64,000 nt of DNA from Cacajao melanocephalus (Eukaryota > Chordata > Mammalia > Primates > Pitheciidae), in NCBI GenBank assembly GCA_963573385.1, contig CAUYLG010052177.1:1-64000 (forward strand), given 5' to 3'. How positions within the stretch are numbered: the stretch's first letter is position 1; the number at the start of each line of letters is the position of its first letter. Position numbers and translations under genes: made by a program. The notes under the pieces are model-generated. The model was not told the origin of the DNA and made no database searches. It saw only the letters and a list, made by a program, of their open reading frames with translations. Positions 51,301 through 63,290 of this stretch are shown here, one piece after another.

Positions 51301-53651
51301 TGTGGTAGAGGTGCAGCATGTTTTCACACATTTAAAATGTATTTTATACATTTTTGTTGGGTCCGAGTTCTTGATGTAATTTGTTACCTATAATTACATA
51401 ATTTCTGTTTTTAAGGTATGCTTTTCTAGGAATGGACAACATAAATGATATCTTGGAAGCATGATACTGCTAGAATATGTATTTGTGAAATATTTACTCA
51501 TTGAAGCAAATTCAAATAGCAATTGCATGCCGTTGAAAACAAATAACCTGAAAGAAAGATGCCTAATACTTTATAATATTGAATATTCCTTGCCATGAAA
51601 CCTTAGAGGGTTGTTTTTTTAAAAAATAACTTCAATTTTATAGTAAATGCAATTAAGAAACATAAATGTTTTAAAATTTGCTAGTTAGTTTAATCCTACC
51701 ATTCAGTCTTTCAGCAAAGATCTAGCAACTTGGCTAATGGATTTCTGGAGACAGAACAGACACACAGTAAAACATTTTACACATTAGGAAGTGCTTGATA
51801 GATATTATTGAATAAATAATGCATACAAAAAGTCCTACTATTTTTTTTTCTGTTATATTTGTTTGGACTGTACTATAGTTTCAAACTACAAATAAGTGGA
51901 AACATTTTGTGTATTTGGGGGATGACTTGATCATTATGGACAGTTAGTCTGGAAAATTTAACCCTGTAAGAGATTTTTATGGTCTGAATCCAGTTATCAG
52001 TTGGCAAATGTTTGGAATTAACCCAAAGGTGGCCAGCACTTTCTCCCTTACCTCCTACTTGTTCTGCACACACCAAACCAGATCCCTGGAGACGAAGTTA
52101 TTTAAATGAGTTTAAGGCATATAAATCTTAAAAAAGCGCACATTTACGAGGCTGTGCAAGAACCAAGAGAGCTTGTCTCTCATAGTTCAAAATTGTATCT
52201 ATGGGTCAGTTTTCTCGACAGTGAGGTTTGCTTCATGACTCACTCATCTGTGCAATGATTGGACTAAACACATGCTTTTACTGTATCACTTACCAAGTGA
52301 TCAAACAGTGTATTAAAATGGCTTGTCTTTGGCTTCTCACCCCCAAAAGATCTATGAGCCCTTGAAGGCTAGATGCTATCATCTCCATAGCTTCATGCTT
52401 AACACTGAACCCAAAACATAGTACTGAGCTAGACTCTAGCATCCCTGTAGCATTTAGGCATAACATAGTAATCAGAAATATTAATGAATCAATAAATTTG
52501 ATTTAGTAGCACGAATGACTGAATGCTAGCTAAGGGAGACTGTGGAATTTACTTTTTTGGAAGGTGGAAGTAATTGTGATGGATGCCAGAAGATGTAAAG
52601 GAAGGAGGAAGTGAAAGAATAAAAAAAGAAGAAAAAAGTACCTTTGGTAAAGATTCTATGGCTTCTAGGATAGATGTCACCCATGCAAACATCTGTCAGT
52701 TTTAAGCAAAGGACGTTTGTAAGCTTTTCAAAGGTTGGCCATATATTATTTCTTTCCAGAACTATGATAACACCTAATTGTGCCAAGGGCAAAGGTTTTC
52801 AATAAAACCTTGTTGATTTACAGTTTTAGTTCTGAACACTTAACTTGGGGAAGTGCTAATAAACAGCGAGATTAATGTGATTTCACAAAGGACTTCTATT
52901 AGCTATTTAAGCAAAACTCACCTTCAAAGTCTTATTTTTATCTTAGTTCAAATATTTTCATTAATATATTCCTAAATTATAATTGTGTTATTTTACTATC
53001 AACTGTTTGAATACTTCCTGGCATGCTAGTAGGAGCTTAAATATAGTTTCATTTTTACTTTTGGAAAGTAAAACATCTTTGGGAATGAAAGCTACCATCT
53101 CTTTCAAAGGTTAGTTTTTTTCCTGTTTTACAAAGTGTTGTATATTTCAGAGACATGTCAATGAAACACTCTAGAGCTTTGATGATTGGCCTTTTCCAAG
53201 TGTCAACACAATGTCTTCCGGATCATATTTTTCTGGGAGAAAGTATCACTCTGATACTTTTTATTGTTCTGCACTCAGAAAGGCTCATGTCAAAAATGGT
53301 AAACCCTCTAAATGAATTAAAGTAGTAGAGCAACATATATTATTTAAGCATTTGATAATAAAATCTTTTGACAAAGGTTAAGGGAGTCAGGGCTATTTAT
53401 AAGGTGGCTATATGGCAACAGGATAGCAAAAATGATTGTTATGTAGTTCAAATTATCATAGATGATGGCTCCATAGTTGCCCCAAATTATTGAGGGCAGA
53501 AGGAAGGAAATGGATGTGGCCTGCATAATAAGGATTTATAAGAGGCGTTTTCTGATGCAAATCCCATATATTCAACTATGGGAAGGTTGACTCTAGTGAT
53601 TCACTTGAAAACCCACAAAGTATCAAAAGGTCTAATTAAGAATCATATTTT
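51301..53651. other. Intron stretch; small L2 relic, otherwise unassigned
   Basis: A sense L2 relic may lie at 52340-52480 (AGATCTATGAGCCCTTGAAG). Nothing else was recognised. Confidence 0.4.
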
Positions 53652-53947
<296 letters not shown>

Positions 53948-53949
53948 TC

Positions 53950-54330
53950 AATCAGCTAGTTCATTTCATTCAAAAATATGTATTGCATACCTATTAGTTA
54001 TTATGATAAACTCTGAGCATATGAAGATGAATTGGTTACCATTCCTTCATCCCAGAGCTCACTGTGTAGACAGAGAGAGAGAACATGAGAACAGATAAAT
54101 AGGACACAGAGCACTCCAGATAGAAAAGCAATAGATGCTCCAGGGAGGAAATGACAAAAACTTCAGGGAGAAAGTGAGACGTAAGCTTAATAAGAAGGCT
54201 GAGAAAAGCTTTTTCCAGGCTGTTGCAGCAGTAAATGTCATTATCAGGAAAAGGCACATAGATTCCGCAAATATTTACTGAGCACCTACTATGTGCCAGG
54301 CCTTGGGCAAGGCTCTGTGATATAATTTTT
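53950..54330 (-). mobile_element. L2 3' fragments, antisense
   Basis: Diverged TTCATTTCATTCAAAAATAT, then GCAAATATTTACTGAGCACC and TACTATGTGCCAGGCCTTGG, mark two L2 3' ends. Confidence 0.6.
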
Positions 54331-54639
54331 AATTGTTAGCTTAATTTTAAAAAATTAATTATTAGAATTAGATCAATTTCTAAAATCTTATAAGTTCTAG
54401 TGTTTTATATCACTGTAGAATGACTACAGTTAGCAATAACATGTTATATAGCTTCAAATAGCTAGAAGGAGAATGTTGAATGTTCCCAACACAGAGAAAT
54501 GGTAAATATTTGAGATGATGAATGTGTTAATTACCCTATTATGATTACTATACATTGTATGTAGCAATACGTCACTGTGTACCCTATACATTATTATTTG
54601 TCAATTAATAAAATAAAAATTTAAAAAAGATTGTATTAT

Positions 54640-54941
54640 GGCTGGGTGTGTGGCTCATGCTTGTAATACCAGCACTTTGGGAGGCCTAGGCAGGTGGATC
54701 ACTTGAGGCCAGGAGTTCAAGACCAGCCTGGCCAACATGGTGGAATTTAATCTCTACTAAAAATATAAAAATTAGCTGGATGTGGTGGCACATGCCCATA
54801 ATCCCAGCTACTTTGGAGGCTGAGGCAGGAAAATCACTTGAACCTGTGAGGTGGAGGTTATAGCAAGCCGAGATCACACCACAGCACTCCAGCCTGGATG
54901 ACAGAGCAAGACTGTCTCAAAATAAATAAATAAGTAATAAG
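54640..54941 (+). mobile_element. Alu, sense
   Basis: Full dimer from GGCTGGGTGTGTGGCTCATG to an A-rich tail with AAAT units. Flanks AAAAAAGATTGTATTAT and AAAAAAGATTATATTAT form the duplication. Confidence 0.95.
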
Positions 54942-54949
54942 AAAAAAGA

Positions 54950-56570
54950 TTATATTATTACAACATCAACTTTTTAATTGAGGCCTGAGCAAATAAAAGG
55001 AACGTGCTTTTATGTACACTGTCCTTTTGGGCAGTGGGTCTGCTCTACCTATTCAAGTTCCCTTCTGGACCACTCTCTTCTTTGAGAATCCAGTGATCAT
55101 AGTCTCTGATCTAATTAAATCTTTCCTGACATGTGGAGCCACCTAATCATTCTGGAAGCATTTGGTAGTGTTATCACAACTGTAAGCATTACCTTTGTTC
55201 CTTTTAGATAATCTGTCATTGCATTGGTTCTAGCTAACTCAGTGTGTTATTGGTGCCATTGCACTTATTTGACTTTAAAGCCTATTTCACCACAAAGATT
55301 CAGAGGAATTTGTCATACAGTCTTCCAATGGCCATTTCATGGTGTGTGCATGTGTATGTGGTATGTCCAGCAAGTACTAGAGCAGTTGGGCGAGGAGATC
55401 AGGATTATACTGAGGCAACAGCTTGTCACACATGAGAGAAATTAAGATGCACTCCATGATCTTAGGAGATATGCCCAAGGTGGATGGTCAGGACCATGGT
55501 GAGGTCTAGAGCCATCTTTTGAGGAGGTTCTGCAATCTTGATTGCTGGGAAAAGGTGAATAACTGAAGCAGTGCAGGTCAGAGCATGTAGAACAATATGA
55601 TAAATCCTTTTACCCCTTTTTTTGGCACTGTTTTTTAACTAGAAAAACTAGACATTCACTGAATACTAAGTATTATTTATTTGTAAATATGTTTATGAAT
55701 GATATATTTGCCACTTCTCCAGTCTTAGAATATGGGCTGAGACCCTAATGCTAAGACAATCCAAAGATACATACCAAGCTACCTATGCAGGACTTGATAA
55801 CTTGGCCCCTAAAGTGGTTTGAACTGATTATCTGTGTGTACACACACACATATTCAGTCTATATATACAAGGATGTGGAACACAGTTGGTGAATAGGTTA
55901 TTTTTTTTACAGTAGTTGTGGGAATACTGTGCATTTTCCATCAACAAGAGAAAACAATGCTTCTCTCACCCTGCACCCTAAAGACGAGGCAAAGAGTGGT
56001 AAAATTCTTGGATCAGATATGTGCATGTCTCCTGGAGCTTGACAGACACAGGGAGACGTCTGAAGGCAAGATGCTGGGGGAAGCTGTCTGTTATGAGAGC
56101 CTGAGGGGGAGCTGGGGGAGAAGTGACCTGCACTTCTGGATTTGGTGGAGTGGGCTAAGCTGGTGCAGTGTAGGCTTGCTTGGCCAGAGCTGTTTTGAAA
56201 AGACACCTCCTCCCACTACAAGAAGATTAACTGCCAGTTCAAGGTGACCCTAAGAAAAGCTATAAAGTGGGCATAGCCCATGGGGCAGTAGAAAGTCTTC
56301 AGAAAGAGGCTCACAACAGAACTCATAAAGAGAGCTCATCACCAGACAAACTCAACTTTGTATCAGTTGCCTCCTGAGGAGCAGGAAGCCAGGTCCTAGA
56401 AACCAGGCAAGTAAGAGCTTTTCTCCCTTTGCCCCACACCCTCCTCTAGCTGCATCCCTGATGAAACCAGACTACTCAGCATGGCTGATTTCCTCCAGGG
56501 CAGGCCAGCCTGGCTCACTCTCATATTAATACAGGTGTGCAGGAAAGAGTTCCCATAGCAGGCCTGAGGC
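54950..56570. other. Intron stretch, unassigned
   Basis: The short overlapping open frames at 55907-56247 on both strands have no family signature and are best taken as chance. The G/C content around 55980-56560 is higher than in the surroundings. Confidence 0.4.
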
Positions 56571-57110
56571 TGCTTCCTCAGAAAGGGCTGCTTGCAAAGC
56601 TAGCCTTTAGCTGGCATCTCAGAACTTAGATTTCAGGAGCATTCCCACTACCTTAGCTGATAAGAATAGCTCTCTGTTGATTTAGTAGCACGAATGTTAC
56701 ATAAACAACTTGGGTTGTTTGTGATTTATGCTGAACACTTGCTTTTCTTCTAGTAGTCTGGAATTTTGGTATGTTCTAGAAGATGCCTCTCTGACAAGCC
56801 CCCAGTAAAACTCCTGGGCTGGAGTTTCTAACCAAGCTTCCCTGGTAGATAGCATTTCAAGTGTGTTGTCACAATTTGATGCTAGAAATGAATGTGTCCT
56901 GTGTAACTCCACAGGAGCAGGACTCTTGGAAGCTTGGGCTGGGTTTCCTCAAGACTTTGCCCTGTGCACCTTTTATCTTGGTGGTTTTGCTTTGTATCCT
57001 TTCGCTGTAATAAATCACAGCAGTAAGTATGGCTATTCCATAATCCTGTTAGTTCTCCCAGTGAGTCACTGAACCCAAGGGTAGTCTTGGGGATTCCTGA
57101 TACAGTAGGA
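56570..57110 (+). mobile_element. LTR-like element, family not resolved
   Basis: CCCCCAGTAAAACTCCTGGG, GTGTGTTGTCACAATTTGAT, TTTGTATCCTTTCGCTGTAA with an AATAAA near 57010, and a terminal GTAGTCTTGGGGATTCCTGA recall an old ERV LTR. No viral coding sequence is attached. Confidence 0.5.
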
Positions 57111-57975
57111 GATGGAGAAACTTTAAATGTATGTAGTGGATGATTTAATGCTCCGAAGTGACTGGGTCTGCTTTAGAACTTTTCAAGGTAAATCTCTTTT
57201 CAAGAGATAAATCATCCAACAGAGAGGGTTTGAAAATCAGTAGCTGAAAAAAATCAAGTTGTTTTTGGCTGGCCTTGTATGTGAAGCTCATTCAATAAAC
57301 TGATTATGGATGGGTGGATGTATTCCTGACTAACTGCTTCTGGGCTCCTGAGGAACACTTTTAAGAAAGCAAGGCTCCAATTTCCTCCGGTTGGAGCCAA
57401 TGTGCATATCTCTCCAGAGAATCCACTAGCGCCCAAACGCCATCCCACCAGAGGTGCTAGAGGATTTGTTAGAGAAACTGGAGTTATAGCCTCTTTTTAT
57501 TCCCTAGGGACATCTGCAATGTATTTGAAACACTGATACCGACCCATATGAAGCCATTTGAAAGGACAGTGGTGTAGAAGATTTGTGTCAAAGAAATCTA
57601 GGGAAAGGAGAAGTCATCGGGGTTTGGCTTAGTTAGGTAGCAGTGTGCCCTCTTCAATCTCTCCCCAGACATGACATTCTTCTGCTGTCTTCACAGGACC
57701 CCTGCTATATCTTTGAAAAATAAAGAAAATGCAAACTTCTTTCATCCTGCTGCCCCTTCTAGAGCATCCCATTACCTGACTCACCAAGCCAGGCCTGTAC
57801 ACACAGCAGTAGAACGTGAGTGATTGGTCTAGAGAGGGTTGCATGATCCAACCAGGTCCATCACAAATCCTGGAGCTGTTTACAGCAGTAGAGAAACAGG
57901 TTTGAGCAAAGAAGGAGCTTGTGTTGTGAGAAATGAGACTTTCAGAGAAGCAATCCTGATGGGACTTTGAAATTT
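57111..57975. other. Intron stretch, nothing recognised
   Basis: Unassigned, no exon-like segment. Confidence 0.4.
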
Positions 57976-58935
57976 TGTTTCTTAGTCATTCTTAGGCCAG
58001 TACTGCCCTGCCCTCCTGGTCATGTGGCCCAATAAACCCCCTATATTCCATAGACTTTGCAACAGCCTCCTCACAGGTATCCTTGCTTTTATTCTTGTCC
58101 CTTTTTGGCTTATTCTTCACAATTCGCTGAGAAAGGTCCTTCTAAAACCAGATCCAGATGATGACATTCACTTCTATGCAGTCATTTCCTTACTTCTCGT
58201 GGAAATAAATTTTAAAGTTTCCAGAATGGCCTGCAAAGATCACAGGGCCTGGTCCTGGCTACCTTTCCAAGCTCCTTTTCCACACTTTGCCTCGCTGATG
58301 GTGCTCCAGCCATGCTGGCTGCTTTGCTTCTGCAACACTCCAAACACGTTCCTGTGTCAACCCTTCGCACTTGCTCTTCTCTCTGCCGCTGACATGTTTT
58401 TCCTTTGAATATTCTTATGATGGTTCACTCTGTAACTTAATTGAGGTGTCTGCTGGAAGAGAGATCTTTCCTGACAGTACCATTTAGAAAGCCCTTCACT
58501 GTCATTTTCTGCTCCCTTACCCTTCTTTTGTGATCTCGGTAGCACCTGATAATGCCTGCCTTTAAAATATATATATTTTTTTAGAGACAGAGCCTCACTT
58601 TGTCACATGAGCTAGAGTGCAGTAATGTGATCATATCTCACTGCAGCCTCCAACTCCTGGGCACAAGGGATTCTCCCACCTCAGCCTTCCCAAGATGCTA
58701 GGACTACAGGTGTGTGCCACCATATCTGGGTAATTTTTAAAGATTTTGTAAAGATGGAGCTTCACTATGTTGCCCAGGCTGGTCTTGAATTCCTGGCCTC
58801 AAGTGATTTATTTCTATGCAGTGTATTAACTGCATAGGTAAGACAAGGAGTGTCTTGCTCGCCACTGAAATTCTAATGCCTAGAAAAACACTTTGCACAT
58901 AGTGGGTGCCCAATAAGTGTTTGTTAAAGACAAAA
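57976..58935 (+). mobile_element. L2, sense, interrupted by an antisense Alu
   Basis: GCACTTGCTCTTCTCTCTGC, CTGACATGTTTTTCCTTTGA, TTTCCTGACAGTACCATTTA and, after the Alu, CATAGTGGGTGCCCAATAAG follow the L2 3' consensus in order. The Alu-derived block is 58573-58808. Confidence 0.7.
58573..58808 (-). mobile_element. AluJ-like, antisense, 5' truncated
   Basis: AGAGACAGAGCCTCACTTTG, TGCAGCCTCCAACTCCTGGG and TGTTGCCCAGGCTGGTCTTG; stops before the final arm end. Confidence 0.88.
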
Positions 58936-59263
58936 TAAGTGATATAGAATTGGAGTTCTATTATTTGCAAATAATACTTCAAAAATTTAAATAGAGAAAC
59001 TAAAGCAGTTTGGCTAACAGGAAAATGTAATTAAATAAATATGTAGGTTTAGCTACTTGGTTCAATATCACAGATTTATGTACAATTTGCTTTTTAAAAT
59101 GGAAGACAGTGTATTGTCATAAAAACCAGGTTTGATATCAATTAACTGTGTCAGTTTAGGAGTCTTGATTTTATTCATCAGTCAAATATTGATTATATTA
59201 TCTGCCTCAGGGCTATTGTGAGAGTTCAGTTGAATTGGATAACTTACATAGAGCACAAGGCTT

Positions 59264-59491
59264 GGGTTGGACAAGGTGGCTCATGCCTGTAATCCCAGCA
59301 CTTTTGGAGGCCAAGGTGGGCAGATCACAAGGTTAAGAGATGGAGACCATCCCATCTCTACTAAAAATACAAAAATTAGCCCTGCGTGGTGGCACACTCC
59401 TGTAGTCCTAGCTACTTGGGAGGCTGAAGCAGGAGAATTGCTTTAGCCCGGGAGGCAGAGGTTGCAGTGAGCCAAAAAAAAAAAAAAAAAA
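59264..59491 (+). mobile_element. Alu, sense, internally and 3' deleted
   Basis: Reads as Alu to GTTGCAGTGAGCC and then directly into a poly(A) of about 18. The last ~50 bp of the right arm and about 20 bp of the left arm after GGAGACCATC are absent. Confidence 0.93.
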
Positions 59492-61130
59492 GGTAGCTCT
59501 TTTGTTGTCTCCTGTCTCTTGTTTCTTCACAAATATTCCCCAAGCAAAACATCTCCAAATAAACAAAGTTTCTTTGAGAAACTAACTACTTAACAAAAGT
59601 TTGCCATTGTTGAAGCATGGATTTGTTATAGAACTGAATCAAAATACAATCTTGAGTTATAAAGATTATAAAGTTATAAGGGGGCAGGAATGTATGTTTT
59701 CCAGGAGATGATGATATCTGGACATGTGGATAGGATGAAGTGACACAAGTACTCATATTTTTAAGAGTTACACATTGGTTTAAACTCACCAGCTGACAAC
59801 TCACATTTGCATGAGAAAGATAAGGGATTTCACTTAATTTTTAACTAATATATATCAGACACCTACTATGTGCTGTATATGAAACAGAAAAGAATGTAAG
59901 CTTCTCTACCAGGAGCTCATGTCCTATAGAGAGATAATTTATATGCATATGTAAATTTAACATAAAGCAGACTATAGTTAATGATGTAATAGAGGTCCAA
60001 GATACAGAAAGAGATGAGGCATGAGAAGAGTGATTTCTTTTACAGTTTTCTTGGAAAATAATAACTACAAGTGGATTTGTGTTGGGCCATCAAAGGAAGG
60101 GCAAGAAATGGACAGATGGAGAGGGGTTCAGGGAGGTTCCATCGATGCCATCTGTGTGCACAAAGGCATGGTGGCTGGAGAATTGTTAGGTAGCTTTGTG
60201 TGTTTAACAGTTGGCTGGTGTGTAGGGGAGGTGTAAGGAGCAATGGGATATAAAGTAGAAAAATAACAAGAGCCAAGGTGGTGGAGGTCCCAGAATTCCA
60301 AAAACTCTACTGCCCTCAGTAGAAAGACCTAGAGAGTTTAAGGATGGGAGCAAAGCCTTAACTGTGAACAGCAAATAGGCCCCCTTCTTAGATCTTGGTA
60401 ACATTCATCACCTGTGCATGCTCTGCCAAAATAAAAAAGCCATCATCTCAGAGTATGGAAATCCAACAAAAGAAGGGTTTCTAGGGAAAAAATAGGAAGA
60501 GTATAAACCTCTTCAAGTCCCGGCCTAGAGAAAGTAAAGCACAGCTGCAGGTAAAAGCTAAGAGGCAAAGAAAATGGGGGAACAACAAAAGAAAAAGATG
60601 ATTAATTGGCATGTGACAATGGGTATTCACAGTATTTGGGGAGAAGGAGTAGGCAAGAACATTTTTATGTAATAAAAAGAGGAAGATAAGGAGTACTTTT
60701 AATAACTAAGAAACTAGATATTTTTGTAAACAAGAATGCTATCCAAACACTACTTCTGAAGAGATTTGGATTCTCTTTTTCCTGGTGATAAAATGAGGAG
60801 TAACATCACTCTTACCTTGCAAAATGTTGACTGCTCTATGCAGTCATTCAACAAGTTTGAGCCACAATTTAGCTCTTATTCTTCAGTAAAGTAGCTAATG
60901 AACTGTCCTCTTCCCTCAGGAAGAGTATCTGAGCATCAAGGGCTGGTAGCAGGGCCAAAATCCATTAAGCCTAACTCCTTTTCACTGTTCTTCACACATA
61001 CCCTCATATCCTTATTCTCTGCTGACTCCACTTAGTTTTCATAGCTCTTCTTTGGAGTAATTTACTGGCATACACACTCAGCTCTCTTGCCTCTTGCTTT
61101 ATTCTTTATAGCTGTATAGCGGAACCAAAT
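59492..61130. other. Intron stretch, small L2 relic
   Basis: An L2 end may lie near 59845-59880 (GACACCTACTATGTGCTGTA). The rest is unassigned. Confidence 0.4.
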
Positions 61131-61292
61131 CTTGCCTATATTCAGCCCATGCAAACACCCACAGAACTGAATGTGTTGAGAGAAATTTATATTACTATGT
61201 GAATAAGCCTCATTTTAAGTTCATGTTATTGTTGCCTGAAATTCCTATCATGTTTTCTTAGACCATTCATTACTCTATTCTCTCAAATCAAG

Positions 61293-61513
61293 GGTTAACA
61301 ATCCATGGCTCATGGGCTAAATCTGGCCCACCATTTGTTTTTGTTAATAAAGTTTTATTGGAACATAGCCACTCCCAACAGTTTCTGTATGGTCTCTGGC
61401 TGCTTTTGTGCCACAACGACAGAGCTGAAAAGTTGGAGCACAGACCTAACGATATACAAAGTCTAAAATATTTACTATCTTGCTCCTTCCAGAAAAAGTT
61501 TGCCCACCTTTGT
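61293..61513 (+). mobile_element. MER20-like hAT element, near complete
   Basis: Runs from AGGGTTAACAATCCATGGCT through GGCCCACCATTTGTTTTTG, AATAAAGTTTTATTGGAACA and TCTAAAATATTTACTATCTT to AGAAAAAGTTTGCCCACC, the complementary hAT-Charlie end. The exact name is from memory. Confidence 0.75.
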
Positions 61514-62342
61514 CCTAAATGACTATTTCACATTTGTTCTCTCTCCTCAACTCTTTAATATCTGCTCCCGGATTTACTTTTAGCTGATAATCTCATTTTC
61601 CTTTTTCACTAAGAAAACATAAACATTTAGAAAAGAACTCCCACAGCCTCCTAGCCTTATACCTACCAAATTATCTGCATCAGTATACCTGGACTCTGCC
61701 TTCCCTTCGTTAGCATAGATGAACCCTCCATGCTCATTACTAAAGTCGAGTCCTCTATTTGTGTACTAGGTCCTCTCAAATACTCAAGGATATTTTTTTC
61801 CAGCAATTTTATCATGTCTTGCATCATTAATTTTTCCCTCTTTATCAGATCTCTCCTATCAGCAGGGGAACATGTTGCTATATTGCTCACCTTAAAAAAA
61901 GACATCTCTTGAATCAGTATCCTCTTCTTTCTACCTATCCCATGTCTCTTCTTCTCTTTATATAAATAGTCCTCAAAAAAGTTGTCTTTGCTAAAAATTT
62001 CTAGGGTTTCTTTTCCCAATTTCACTTCAGCCTGTTCTAATTTGGTTTTTAATTTCATCATTCCATGGACACAGTGTTATTAAATTAAACTTCATGTTGC
62101 TAAATCTAATGCCACTTCTTGAAGCTCATCTTATATCATCTACCTGAAACGTTTGACCTAGTAGATCATGCCTTCAAATATGTCCTTCCAGAAAATCATT
62201 TTCTCTGGATCCTCCTTTCCCCTGACTGGCTGCTTCCTGTTTGTACTCCTTGCTGGTTGCTTTTCATTGCCTCAATCTGTAAACTTCAGCATACCCAAGA
62301 GCTTGCTTTTAAATCTTTCTCACTTCCATCCACAAGCATTAC

Positions 62343-62507
62343 TTTGTTTTTGTTAATAAAGTTTTATTGGAACATAGCTGCTCCCAACAGTTTATGTATT
62401 GTCTCTGGCTGCTTTTGTGCTGCAACTGCAGAGTTGAATAGTTGGAGTAGAGACCTAACGACATGCAAAGTCTAAAATATTTACTATCCTGCTCCTTACA
62501 GAAAAAG
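62343..62507 (+). mobile_element. MER20-like fragment, second copy
   Basis: 165 bp aligning without gaps to 61334-61498 with about 16 differences (about 90% identity). It lacks both element ends. Confidence 0.8.
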
Positions 62508-62767
62508 CTAATAAAGTTACCTCCAGAGCATGATGTTAAAACCTCAATCTAATTCCACTTGGGTATCAAATAGGCTCTTCAACTTACCAGTGCCCTCAGA
62601 CAAACCCCTGGCATTTCCCTCCAAATATTCCCCTTCCCATCTAAGCCGCTGTCAACACTGTCCTTCTGCTTGCTCAGGACAAAAGTATTGGGGTTATCCT
62701 GACTCCTCTCTTTTTATTATGCTTTGTAAAATAAATGACTTATTTCTCTTTGGATAAAAAATAGCCT

Positions 62768-62905
62768 TTAGACTGGTCATGGTGGCTCACACCCATAATC
62801 CCAGCACTTTAGGAGACTGAAGTGAGAGAATCCCTTAAGCCCAGGAGTTTGAGACCAGCCTGGACAACATAGGGAGACCCCAGTTCTATTTTAAAGAAAA
62901 AAATA
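62768..62905 (+). mobile_element. Free left Alu monomer (FLAM-like)
   Basis: GGTGGCTCACACCCATAATC, GAGACCAGCCTGGACAACAT, then an A-rich tail after only one arm. Confidence 0.8.
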
Positions 62906-62929
62906 TCCTTTAGACTCTTTTCTTTGCCC

Positions 62930-63290
62930 ACTCATCAATACATAAACATTAATTATGGTGTATATGCTTTTATAATCTGCTGTTTTCACCTAAATATATG
63001 ATAAGCTATTTTCATTTTAATAAATGTAGATCTTCATTCATAGTTTTAAATAGTAGTATGCTATTTCTTTTGGTATGGCTGAACTAATATTTATTCAACA
63101 ATCTCTAATTGTAAAACACTTAATTTTGATTCTAATGTTTTTGCTGTTATAAACAACATTGAAATGAATCTCTTGGAACATATGAATAATTATTTTCTTG
63201 GAATAGATTCCTAGAAGTGGGACTGCAGAAATCAACACTGTTACATTTCTTTAAAAACTCCACCTTTGATATAATTTACAAATAAATAAA
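62930..63290 (-). mobile_element. L1M fragment, antisense
   Basis: TTAAATAGTAGTATGCTATT, GAATAGATTCCTAGAAGTGG and AAATCAACACTGTTACATTT correspond to the same L1 region seen at 50356-51300. Confidence 0.65.

Larger units (their letters stand above)
61130..62760 (+). mobile_element. Long L2 ORF2 fragment, sense, with two MER20-like insertions
   Basis: Follows L2 ORF2 upstream of the RT catalytic site: CAGATCTCTCCTATCAGCAG, TTGCTCACCTTAAAAAAAGA, CATGTTGCTAAATCTAATGC, CCCCTGACTGGCTGCTTCCT, and after the second insertion GTTATCCTGACTCCTCTC. The minus-strand frame at 61663-62061 is a shadow of this element. Confidence 0.65.

Noticed and set aside
55907..56247. Overlapping ~100-codon frames on both strands
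   Set aside because: Local G/C increase lengthens chance frames on both strands; no motif or Kozak/splice support.
57444..57460. Second CTCF-like site (CCACCAGAGGTGCTAG)
   Set aside because: Mismatches at the two most constrained positions after the GG.
61663..62061. 132-codon minus-strand frame, Lys/Glu-rich
   Set aside because: It is the complement of a sense L2 ORF2 fragment; the Lys/Glu bias follows from the pyrimidine-rich sense strand.
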